Below, piece by piece: positions 1 to 5,124 of a stretch of DNA of 5,124 nucleotides (position 1 is its first letter; each line of letters opens with the position of its first letter). Source of the DNA: Pseudomonadota bacterium (GTDB lineage: Bacteria; Pseudomonadota; Alphaproteobacteria; Rhizobiales; Beijerinckiaceae). The stretch spans positions 1 through 5,124 of the forward strand of contig JAEXUU010000095.1 in NCBI GenBank assembly GCA_023452965.1, given 5' to 3'. The notes under the pieces were generated by a model. That model was not told where the DNA came from, did not search any database, and saw only the letters and a program-made list of their open reading frames with translations. The position numbers and the translations under genes are program-made.

Positions 1-531
<531 letters not shown>

Positions 532-540
532 ACGGCGCCG

Positions 541-978
541 TCACGCCGCGCGGCGACCGGCCGACGCGTCCCGCTCGATCAGTACCCAGATATGGCCGAA
601 AGGGTCGAACAGCGAAGCGACCCGCCGCCCCGCGACATCGGTCTGGACCTCGTCGCGCAGCGTCGCCCCGGCCGCGATCGCCTGCGCGAAACAGCCCTCA
701 ATGTCCGGGACGGTCAGCTGGATGATCGTGCTGACGCCCCCTGCCACCTTCGGAAAGAAGGGGCCGCCACGGGAAGGCTCGGCTTCGCGCCGCGGATTGG
801 CGCCGGCTACGGCGATTACGGTCGCGCCAAGGCGCATTTCCACGCCCGCCAGCGCCCCGTCGATATGGTGGGCTTGAACCTGCCTCGCGCCAAAGGCGCT
901 GCCGTAGAAGTCGGCCGCTTCCCGCTCTCGACCATGCTCGACGAAGATCGCCAAGCCGAGGCTGACATCCTGCTCCAT
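541..978 (-). CDS. VOC family protein (glyoxalase/bleomycin-resistance fold, PhnB-like)
   Basis: 145 residues, close to the usual length of a single-chain VOC protein made of two beta-alpha-beta-beta-beta modules. The first module carries the typical A-x-FY-x-x-AFGA pattern (AADFYGSAFGA, residues 21-31). The second ends in DPFGHIWVLIER (residues 125-136), the hallmark C-terminal strand of this superfamily, with PDIEGCFAQAIAAGA before it. The PhnB-like subgroup is mostly uncharacterised; members may bind metal and act in isomerisation, dioxygenation or resistance, but no substrate can be read here. The start at 978 is supported by AGGGGA about seven bases upstream. It converges on the mrp-like gene with only nine bases between the stop codons. 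It lies 74 bases downstream of the OmpA-domain gene on the same strand, so co-transcription is possible but unproven. Confidence 0.85.
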   Translation of the reverse strand: MEQDVSLGLAIFVEHGREREAADFYGSAFGARQVQAHHIDGALAGVEMRLGATVIAVAGANPRREAEPSRGGPFFPKVAGGVSTIIQLTVPDIEGCFAQAIAAGATLRDEVQTDVAGRRVASLFDPFGHIWVLIERDASAGRRAA

Positions 979-1052
979 CGCGAATCCCCTTCATCCTGTC
1001 GCGCTGACGAGGGAGCCGACAAAGCCGGCGCTTTCTTGACGCCTGCCCTGCC

Positions 1053-1736
1053 TCAGGGCGCACGCGGCACCAGCACTTCGACGCGCTGGTTGCGGGCGCG
1101 GCCATCGGCGGTGGCATTGGCGGCGATCGGCTCGCTAGCGCCGCGGCCTTCGGCGCCGAGGCGGCCTTTGTCGCTCAGGCCGGCCCGCAGCTGTTCGGCG
1201 ACCGCGGCAGCCCGGGCGGCCGAGAGCGCCTGATTGTCCTTGTATGCTGCGCCTCTTGCCGGCGCCCGGTCGTCGGTATGGCCGACGACCCGCACCGCAC
1301 CAGGCTGCTGCTCGACGAGCGCGGCGATACGGCGCCCCGACGCGACGAAACCCGGCAGCAATTCGGCGCGGCCGGGCTCGAAGCTGCCGGCATTGGCGAT
1401 GCGGATCGCGATCCAGCCACCGAACCGGTCGACGGTGACCATTCCGCTGGCGATCTCGGCAGCGAGCCCGGCCCGAATCCGCGGCAGCTGGTCCAGCCGC
1501 GGCGTGGAGGCGGGTGCGAGCGAACGCACAGGGGCAGATTGAGAGGCAAGCGCCGGCGCCTCGGCCGGGTGCAGGAGCGCGGCAGGCGGCGGAACCGGGT
1601 GAGGCGCCGGCACCGGGAAGAACAGGTCCAGCAGCCACAGCGTCAGCGCCGCCACGAGCATCACGCCGGCGGCCAGCGCTGCGCCATAGCCGGCGATCCG
1701 GACGATCTTCCTCGGGGCGTCGGCAGTCTCGCTCAT
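1053..1736 (-). CDS. OmpA-domain inner-membrane protein, similar to the C-terminal part of long-form TssL (orphan)
   Basis: 227 residues. Residues 1-14 are a short, mildly basic cytoplasmic tail. Residues about 15-40 form one strongly hydrophobic membrane helix (GYGAALAAGVMLVAALTLW and following). Residues 41-80 are a Pro/Ala-rich linker, and residues about 105-224 an OmpA/MotB-type peptidoglycan-binding domain. Domain marks are GHTDD (152-156), LSAARAAAVAEQL (171-183, whose Arg is the expected diaminopimelate contact), AEGRGASEPIAAN and GRARNQRVEV (212-221). This combination, with the GWIAIRIANAGSFEPGRAEL opening, is close to the periplasmic extension of type VI secretion TssL/IcmH-DotU proteins, but the cytoplasmic DotU domain is absent. 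The ATG has GAAGG eight bases upstream, and an in-frame stop lies just beyond (TGA, plus-strand 1764-1766), so no longer start exists. No other secretion gene is nearby. The safest role is a tether between inner membrane and cell wall; secretion function is not shown. Confidence 0.85.
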   Translation of the reverse strand: MSETADAPRKIVRIAGYGAALAAGVMLVAALTLWLLDLFFPVPAPHPVPPPAALLHPAEAPALASQSAPVRSLAPASTPRLDQLPRIRAGLAAEIASGMVTVDRFGGWIAIRIANAGSFEPGRAELLPGFVASGRRIAALVEQQPGAVRVVGHTDDRAPARGAAYKDNQALSAARAAAVAEQLRAGLSDKGRLGAEGRGASEPIAANATADGRARNQRVEVLVPRAP

Positions 1737-1784
1737 CGGCCCAGCCTTCGCTCTCCTCCCCTGTCACCGCTTGCGGCCACGGCC

Positions 1785-1799
1785 ATGCGCATTGCGCAA
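1785..1799. repeat. Nested palindromes ATGCGCAT and TTGCGCAA sharing one base
   Basis: Two 8-base perfect palindromes overlap by one T, giving TGCGCA-T-TGCGCA as a dyad with seven-base period. It lies about 50-63 bases upstream of the OmpA-domain gene start, within the divergent spacer, a normal place for an operator. No known regulator is recognised from it. In GC-rich DNA such strings can arise by chance, so the functional call is weak. Confidence 0.3.
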
Positions 1800-1904
1800 G
1801 CAGAGCCTGCGGCGAATCCGACGGAGCGAACCCGACCATGCCCTCGCGCGCCATGCAAGTTCCCGACGGCACGCCTCTGGTAACGGAAGGTCTAACCCAC
1901 TAAT

Positions 1905-1919
1905 GTTCACTTTACGTTC
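1905..1919 (+). promoter_or_regulatory. Probable LexA (SOS) box, GTTC-N7-GTTC
   Basis: The sequence GTTCACTTTACGTTC is a perfect match to the direct-repeat LexA operator GTTC-N7-GTTC known from alphaproteobacteria, including an AT-rich spacer and a flanking T on both sides. It ends 21 bases before the ATG of the SRPBCC gene, where bound repressor would cover the transcription start region. It sits in an unusually AT-rich stretch (about 1890-1930) of an otherwise GC-rich window, as expected of a promoter. For equal base use the eight fixed bases are expected once in about 65,000 positions, so a chance hit in this 204-bp spacer on either strand is under one percent. Binding is inferred, not shown. 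Confidence 0.6.
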
Positions 1920-1927
1920 TAATCAAC

Positions 1928-1935
1928 AAGGAAAG
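1928..1935 (+). promoter_or_regulatory. Ribosome binding site of the SRPBCC gene
   Basis: AAGGAAAG lies five bases before the ATG at 1941 and fixes that start codon. It follows the GTTC-N7-GTTC site directly, so operator and ribosome site are packed within about 30 bases. Confidence 0.7.
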
Positions 1936-1940
1936 CGGCC

Positions 1941-2360
1941 ATGACCGTCCAGCCGGCGCGCCATATCGGCATCGGCATCAAATGCCCGTTCGCGGAGGCC
2001 TACGAATTCCTGGCGGAGCCGGAGAATTTTCCGAAATGGGCGTCAGGCCTCGGCCATTCCTTCGAGCCCGCCGGGGGGCTCGACTGGCGGGCGCAGACGC
2101 CGATGGGCCCAATGACGCCTCGCTTCAGCCCCCGCAACGCGCATGGCGTGCTCGATCACAGCATCATCCCCGATGGTGGCGCGCCGATGCACAATCCGAT
2201 GCGGCTCCTCGCCAATGGCGAGGGCTGCGAGCTGGTGTTCACGCTCTATCGCCGTGGCGGCGTGACGGAGGAAGAGTACGAGCGCGACGCGGCCTGGGTC
2301 GCGCATGACCTCGCGGGGCTGAAGGCGCTGCTGGAGAGCGCCGGCAGTCTCAGAGCCTGA
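1941..2360 (+). CDS. SRPBCC (START/polyketide cyclase-like) family protein
   Basis: 139 residues, the normal size of a single SRPBCC helix-grip domain, a fold with a deep hydrophobic pocket for lipids, polyketides or other small molecules. The N-terminus RHIGIGIKCPFAEAYEFLAE, followed by PENFPKWASGLG (residues 27-38), is the classic first strand plus V/Y-x-FL and N-F-x-x-W pattern. A strand pair CELVFTLYRR (residues 96-105) and a long C-terminal helix (about 112-136) follow. There is no signal peptide, so it is probably cytosolic. The substrate cannot be read from sequence, and most relatives are uncharacterised. The start is well fixed by AAGGAAAG upstream. A perfect GTTC-N7-GTTC motif immediately upstream suggests SOS/LexA control, unusual for this family. 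The 3' end overlaps the small minus-strand gene tail to tail by 11 bases. Confidence 0.85.
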   Translation: MTVQPARHIGIGIKCPFAEAYEFLAEPENFPKWASGLGHSFEPAGGLDWRAQTPMGPMTPRFSPRNAHGVLDHSIIPDGGAPMHNPMRLLANGEGCELVFTLYRRGGVTEEEYERDAAWVAHDLAGLKALLESAGSLRA

Positions 2361-2472
2361 CGCCGCTGGTCGCGAAGGCGACCTCGACAGGGCGCTGGAA
2401 ATTGGCGAGCACGAGGCTGGCCGCATAGGCGGCTGCAACGGCGAAAACGACGGCGAAAACGAAGGACTTCAT
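2350..2472 (-). CDS. Small 40-residue membrane-anchored or exported hypothetical protein
   Basis: ATG at 2472 to TGA at 2350 encodes 40 residues. It opens MKSFVFAVVFAVAAAYAASL, which is one basic residue followed by a hydrophobic helix typical of a membrane anchor or signal peptide. It ends in a short polar tail, NFQRPVEVAFATSGVRL. A purine-rich GGGGGGAAG lies four bases upstream of the ATG and is a good ribosome site. Short proteins of this layout, with a Q...AF.TS..R tail, are in my recollection common unnamed proteins of Hyphomicrobiales; this could not be checked here. If the hydrophobic part is cleaved, about 20 residues would be released; otherwise it is a single-pass anchor. It lies 72 bases downstream of mobA on the same strand and could be read from the same transcript, but has its own ribosome site. 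Function unknown. Confidence 0.65.
   Translation of the reverse strand: MKSFVFAVVFAVAAAYAASLVLANFQRPVEVAFATSGVRL
2440..2463 (-). repeat. 12-base in-frame tandem duplication inside the small membrane protein gene
   Basis: Two adjacent 12-base units (2440-2451 and 2452-2463) match at 11 of 12 bases. On the coding strand they read TTCGTTTTCGCC then GTCGTTTTCGCC, encoding FVFA and VVFA within the hydrophobic helix. Being exactly four codons long, the duplication keeps the frame and lengthens the helix by about one turn. Confidence 0.7.
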
Positions 2473-2544
2473 GCTGCTTCCCCCCAGATAGCATGCCGAT
2501 AGGCAGAGCTTATCGCTGGAAGCTAGTCACTCCGGCAGGGGCGA

Positions 2545-3189
2545 TCAAGCCGTGCCCAGCAGGACATGAAGTCGCTCCGCCTCGGCGAGGTCCTCCGGGC
2601 GGTTGGCGTTGAAGAAGGGATCGACCGGCTCGGTCGCCCATTCGGCACTGGCGACGCCGTGGCGGGCGGTCCAGCGGTCGATCTTGCGCTCGTCCTCGAC
2701 GGTCAGCGCGTGGCGGAGCGCTTCGCGCAGCGACACCGGCCAGAGCCCGATCACCGGATGGGTCCAGCCGCCCGAGGCGGCGCAGGCCAGCGGCACCCCG
2801 GCAGCAAGGCGCTCCGCATGCAGGCGCGCGACGAGGTCGCGCGGAATGAAGGGCGTGTCGGCGGCGACGCTGACCATCCAGTCGACGCCCGGACGGTTCT
2901 GCGCCAGCCAGTCGAGGCCTGCGAGGATGCCGGCGAGCGGCCCGGCGAAATCCGGCACGCTGTCGCCGGCCACCGGCAGACCGTAATCGGCAAAGCGCGC
3001 CGGGTCGCCATTGGCGTTGATCAGGAGCCCGTCGCATTGCGGCGCCAGACGTTCGATCACATGGGCGAGGATGGTGCGGCCGGCAATGGTGCGCAGCGGC
3101 TTGTCGCCGCCGCCCATGCGGCGGGCAAGCCCGCCGGCGAGCAGGAGGCCGAGCGTCGCCGGGCGCGTATTCTCAGACGGCTCAGTCAT
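2545..3189 (-). CDS. mobA: Molybdenum cofactor guanylyltransferase MobA
   Basis: 214 residues, within the usual 190-220 range. MobA is a cytosolic nucleotidyltransferase that joins GMP from GTP to Mo-molybdopterin, making the MGD cofactor needed by formate dehydrogenase, nitrate reductase and other DMSO-reductase family enzymes. The GTP-binding loop [17 protein letters not shown] is at residues 16-32. [10 protein letters not shown] (57-66) and [14 protein letters not shown] (79-92) are family segments. The metal-binding DTPF is at 111-114, [10 protein letters not shown] at 141-150, and the C-terminal [10 protein letters not shown] at 192-201. The start codon overlaps the fdhD stop in ATGACTGA, so translation is probably coupled. 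There is no MobB domain fused or adjacent in the window. It appears intact, with all key motifs present. Confidence 0.96.
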   Translation of the reverse strand: MTEPSENTRPATLGLLLAGGLARRMGGGDKPLRTIAGRTILAHVIERLAPQCDGLLINANGDPARFADYGLPVAGDSVPDFAGPLAGILAGLDWLAQNRPGVDWMVSVAADTPFIPRDLVARLHAERLAAGVPLACAASGGWTHPVIGLWPVSLREALRHALTVEDERKIDRWTARHGVASAEWATEPVDPFFNANRPEDLAEAERLHVLLGTA

Positions 3190-4075
3190 CGCCGCCCGCG
3201 CCCTTGCGACGATGCTTGCCGCCCTCGTCCTCGACGCTGTCGGGATCCTGATCGAAGACGATGCGGTCCTCGCCGGAGAGCGCGATGAAGCGCTTGCCGC
3301 GGGCGCGGCCGATCAAGGTCAGCCCCGCCTTGCGCGCGAGCTCGACCCCCCATTCGGTGAAGCCGGAGCGCGAGACCAGGATCGGGATGCCCATGCGCAC
3401 GGTCTTGATCACCATCTCCGAGGTCAGGCGGCCGGTGGTGTAAAAGATCATTTTCCCGGGATCGACATCGTGGCGGAAGAGCCAGCCCGCGACCTTGTCG
3501 ACGGCATTGTGGCGGCCGACATCCTCCATATAGACCAAGGGCTTGTCCTGCTCGCAAAGCACGCAGCCATGGATCGCGCCGGCTTCCAGATAGAGCGAGG
3601 GCGTGGTGTTGATCTTGCGGGTCAGGGCGTAGAGCCAGCTGGTACGCAGCTCGGCCTTCGGCAGCTCGATCTCGTCGATCGCCTCCATCAGGTCGCCGAA
3701 GGCGGTGCCCTGGGCGCAGCCGGAGGTCAGGGTCTTCTTTTTCAGCTTCTGCTCGAAATCGGTGCGCTCGGGCGTGCGCACCACCACGACCTCGAGCTCC
3801 TCGTCATAGTCGACAGCTTCGACGAGATCGCCGCGCCTCAGCATGTTCTGGTTGAGCAGGTAGCCCAACGCAAGATAGTCGGGATGATCGCCGATCGTCA
3901 TCATCGTGACGATCTCCTGAGCGTTCAGGTAGAGCGTCAGCGCCCGCTCGGTGACGACCCGTGTCTCGACCGCAGCCCCGCTCTGGTCGATGCCGCGCAC
4001 GGTGGCGCCGAGCCGTGCCGCCGCGGGGTCCGGGCGGACGAGATAGTCGTCAAGGAAATCGCCACCGGTCGGCAA
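3182..4075 (-). CDS. fdhD: Formate dehydrogenase accessory sulfurtransferase FdhD (variant cysteine pattern)
   Basis: 297 residues, slightly longer than the roughly 270-residue family norm. FdhD binds MGD cofactor and passes sulfur from the IscS desulfurase to it, which activates formate dehydrogenase. Clear family blocks are the [15 protein letters not shown] segment (62-76), [17 protein letters not shown] (183-199), [20 protein letters not shown] (214-233), [13 protein letters not shown] (235-247) and [10 protein letters not shown] (251-260). In E. coli FdhD the sulfur-relay pair is in a GCGVCG loop; here the aligned loop reads SGCAQG, keeping only Cys120. A separate CVLC lies at 171-174 after HG. 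The acidic/basic tail [15 protein letters not shown] is an extra. The start is TTG at 4075, chosen because GGAG stands five bases upstream and no ATG is in frame near the conserved part. It lies 26 bases after the DUF2478 gene and overlaps mobA by 8 bases. Confidence 0.94.
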   Translation of the reverse strand: MPTGGDFLDDYLVRPDPAAARLGATVRGIDQSGAAVETRVVTERALTLYLNAQEIVTMMTIGDHPDYLALGYLLNQNMLRRGDLVEAVDYDEELEVVVVRTPERTDFEQKLKKKTLTSGCAQGTAFGDLMEAIDEIELPKAELRTSWLYALTRKINTTPSLYLEAGAIHGCVLCEQDKPLVYMEDVGRHNAVDKVAGWLFRHDVDPGKMIFYTTGRLTSEMVIKTVRMGIPILVSRSGFTEWGVELARKAGLTLIGRARGKRFIALSGEDRIVFDQDPDSVEDEGGKHRRKGAGGDD

Positions 4076-4084
4076 GGTTGCTCC
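4076..4084 (-). promoter_or_regulatory. Ribosome binding site deciding the TTG start of fdhD
   Basis: On the minus strand GGAG (4084-4081) is followed by five bases and TTG (4075-4073). The next candidate is an in-frame GTG 25 codons inside, so TTG is the best start. A TTG start lowers translation and may keep FdhD below its neighbours in amount; this last point is inference. Confidence 0.6.
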
Positions 4085-4101
4085 AAGCTCCGCGCAGGCG
4101 G

Positions 4102-4620
4102 TCAGGCGGGCTGGCGCAGGCAGGACAGCGCCCAGCCCTCGATGGCGGCGCGCTCCGGCGGCAGACGCTCCCAGGCCTCGCCGACGAACTCGCCCCAGGC
4201 ATCCAGCATATCCTCGCGAACCGCGGTCAGGAGCGGCAGCCCGCTGAGGAAACCGGCCGCGATCTCGGCCCGCAGGCCCTGGCCGAGCGCTTCCTGCTTG
4301 CCGAACTTGTTAATGATCAGGAGATCGACGGTTCCGTCGATGGCGCTCGCCACCGCACCGCCCGCGGCGGCGAGCCCGGCCGCATCGAGCCGGCATCCGG
4401 TCGCCCCCGCACCGCGGTCCTCACTGATCGCGAAGATCCGGCCCGAAGCGAGGTCTTCCAACGCCATGCTGGCGCAGCCGCGCTGGCAATCATCCTGATT
4501 GTGCTGGACCACGCCGCCGAGCCGCACGGCCTCCTGCCGGAGTCGGCCGGCAACCTCCGCCATCAACTCGTCGATGGGGAAGCCTGAGACATAGACGATC
4601 GCGGCGAGTTGAGCGCTCAT
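4102..4620 (-). CDS. DUF2478 domain protein, probable molybdenum-related accessory factor
   Basis: 172 residues covering one full DUF2478 domain. Visible marks are the strand IVYVSGFPIDELM (8-20), VVQHNQDDCQRGCASMALEDLASG (37-60) with Cys45 and Cys49, GATGCRLDAAGL (72-83) with Cys76, the very characteristic DLLIINKFGKQEALGQG (99-115), and W residues near the C-terminus. The layout resembles THEP1-like P-loop NTPases: a first beta strand and loop, then a hydrophobic strand ending in NKFGK in a Walker B-like place. The first loop lacks GK[ST], however, so nucleotide binding is doubtful. To my knowledge relatives have no settled biochemical role but are expected near molybdate or molybdenum-cofactor genes. 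Its place as first gene before fdhD and mobA supports a part in molybdenum cofactor or formate dehydrogenase maturation. The start ATG has GAAGGGG four bases upstream. Confidence 0.85.
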   Translation of the reverse strand: MSAQLAAIVYVSGFPIDELMAEVAGRLRQEAVRLGGVVQHNQDDCQRGCASMALEDLASGRIFAISEDRGAGATGCRLDAAGLAAAGGAVASAIDGTVDLLIINKFGKQEALGQGLRAEIAAGFLSGLPLLTAVREDMLDAWGEFVGEAWERLPPERAAIEGWALSCLRQPA

Positions 4621-4647
4621 ATCGCCCCTTCATCTCACGGAATCCGG

Positions 4648-4675
4648 GCCGCGGCCAGTGGGCTTTCGCCGCACC
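4648..4675. repeat. Long imperfect direct repeat, copy 1 (divergent spacer)
   Basis: This copy reads GCCGCGGCCAGTG, six bases, then CGCCGCACC. Copy 2 at 4699-4722 reads GCCGC-GCCAGTG, three bases, then CGCCGCACC. Twenty-one bases match in order with two small gaps, about 50 bases apart, and both lie in the spacer between the molybdenum operon and the membrane protein gene. This is far more than chance expects in so short a stretch, even at high GC. It may be a paired operator or the remnant of a duplication; the regulator is unknown. Confidence 0.55.
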
Positions 4676-4698
4676 CGGCAACGCTTCCGCAACGAGAT

Positions 4699-4722
4699 GC
4701 CGCGCCAGTGTTGCGCCGCACC
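4699..4722. repeat. Long imperfect direct repeat, copy 2 (divergent spacer)
   Basis: This is the partner of the copy at 4648-4675 and shares GCCGC, GCCAGTG and CGCCGCACC in order. The start-to-start distance is 51 bases, close to five helical turns, so proteins bound at both copies would face the same side of the DNA. Its 3' edge is 73 bases from the proposed GTG start of the downstream gene. Confidence 0.55.
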
Positions 4723-4795
4723 TACAGCCGCAAGCCCCGGCAGGCGCTAGGGTGCTGAGGGCTGGCGCCGGCGATCCCTCCGGAGACGCGGCCTT

Positions 4796-5124
4796 GTGCT
4801 TGAACGCGTACCGCCGATGATCCGCCCGAACGCCCCGACTCCGCTCGACCCCGCCGCCTCCTCGGCGCTGCTGCTGCGTCGCATCGGCTTTGCGACGCTG
4901 GCGCTCGCCTTGCCGCTGGCTTCGCTGGTCTCGCGCCGCGCCGCCGTGGTGCTGGCGCCGATCGGCGTCGTGCTCCTGGTGATCGCCGCGCTGATCGAGA
5001 ACCCTTCCGAGTTCGGCGACAATCTCAAGAACTCGCTCTCCGGCTTCGCCGGATTGACCCTGCTCGCGCTCGTCGCCTGGGCGGTTCTGTCGCTGGTCTG
5101 GAGCCCCTATACCGGCTCGGCCAG
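4796..5124 (+). CDS. Polytopic membrane protein, probable O-antigen ligase/polymerase family (N-terminal part, cut by window edge)
   Basis: The first 109 residues run off the right end without a stop. Hydrophobic segments are GFATLALALPLASLV, AVVLAPIGVVLLVIAALI and FAGLTLLALVAWAVLSLVW, three membrane helices with basic residues (LLRR, SRR) near the first two. The third helix ends in LSLVWSPYTGSA. The W-S-P-x-x-x-x-A pattern after the early helices is typical of O-antigen ligase/Wzy-like proteins, which act at the periplasmic face of the inner membrane on lipid-linked glycans. Two starts are possible: GTG 4796, with GGAG ten bases upstream, or in-frame ATG 4817, with no clear ribosome site. 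GTG is preferred, and an in-frame TAG at 4748 limits the search. The catalytic periplasmic loop is outside the window, so the family call is tentative. Confidence 0.7.
   Translation, partial: MLERVPPMIRPNAPTPLDPAASSALLLRRIGFATLALALPLASLVSRRAAVVLAPIGVVLLVIAALIENPSEFGDNLKNSLSGFAGLTLLALVAWAVLSLVWSPYTGSA

Noticed and set aside
592..1233. A 213-codon plus-strand frame opposite the VOC gene
   Set aside because: It is arginine/alanine-rich shadow translation with no family resemblance; the minus-strand VOC protein is clear.
1135..1872. A 245-codon minus-strand frame overlapping the OmpA-domain gene
   Set aside because: It is an alternate-frame shadow of the OmpA-domain gene, very Arg/Gly/Ala-rich, without ordered domains.
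2484..2519. Possible stem (CCAGATAGC pairing partly with GCTTATCGCTGG, or CGATA with TATCG) between mobA and the small gene
   Set aside because: Pairing is broken by bulges, the alternative stem is only five base pairs, and no T-run follows on the minus strand. It cannot be called a terminator from sequence alone.
3011..4498. A 495-codon open frame on the plus strand lying opposite fdhD and its neighbours
   Set aside because: It is the antisense shadow of strongly recognisable fdhD, mobA and DUF2478 coding sequence. Its product is low-complexity with no recognisable domain, and long antisense frames are usual at this GC content.
4621..4795. Search for sigma-70 -35/-10 boxes, a ModE site or a molybdenum cofactor riboswitch in the divergent spacer
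   Set aside because: No convincing boxes, ModE-type dyad or riboswitch core were seen; only the direct repeat stands out.
4747..5028. A 93-codon minus-strand frame opposite the right-edge membrane protein
   Set aside because: It is a serine/arginine-rich shadow of a hydrophobic plus-strand gene, with no recognisable domain.

Overview
The window is very GC-rich, densely packed DNA with strong C/G third-position preference. Gene content fits an alphaproteobacterium, most likely a member of the Hyphomicrobiales (Bosea or Methylobacterium-like). That placement is an inference from base composition, the style of the proteins, and a GTTC-N7-GTTC site of the alphaproteobacterial LexA type; no taxonomic marker is present.

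Layout from left to right. (1) The C-terminal part of an Mrp/ApbC-type Fe-S carrier ATPase (+), cut by the window edge. (2) Convergent to it, nine bases away, a VOC-fold protein (-), and upstream of that on the same strand a single-pass membrane protein with an OmpA-type peptidoglycan-binding domain (-). (3) A 204-bp divergent spacer holding a perfect GTTC-N7-GTTC site and a nested palindrome, then a SRPBCC/START-fold gene (+). (4) A 40-residue predicted membrane or exported small protein (-), missed by ordinary ORF length cut-offs, whose 3' end overlaps the SRPBCC gene tail to tail. (5) A compact three-gene operon on the minus strand read in the order DUF2478 protein, fdhD, mobA. (6) A 175-bp divergent spacer with a long imperfect direct repeat, then the start of a multi-pass membrane protein resembling an O-antigen ligase/polymerase (+), cut by the right edge.

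The coherent functional unit is the DUF2478-fdhD-mobA operon. MobA attaches GMP to molybdopterin to make the guanine dinucleotide cofactor (MGD), FdhD acts on that cofactor for formate dehydrogenase, and DUF2478 proteins are uncharacterised partners expected in molybdenum contexts. The 26-base gap and the 8-base overlap (ATGACTGA) indicate co-transcription and, for mobA, translational coupling. No formate dehydrogenase structural gene is present.

No mobile element, CRISPR array, tRNA or rRNA was seen. The points most worth following up are the probable LexA box in front of the SRPBCC gene, an FdhD whose canonical cysteine pair appears to be replaced by a CxxC elsewhere, the orphan TssL-like OmpA protein, the unannotated small protein, and the direct repeat in front of the molybdenum operon.
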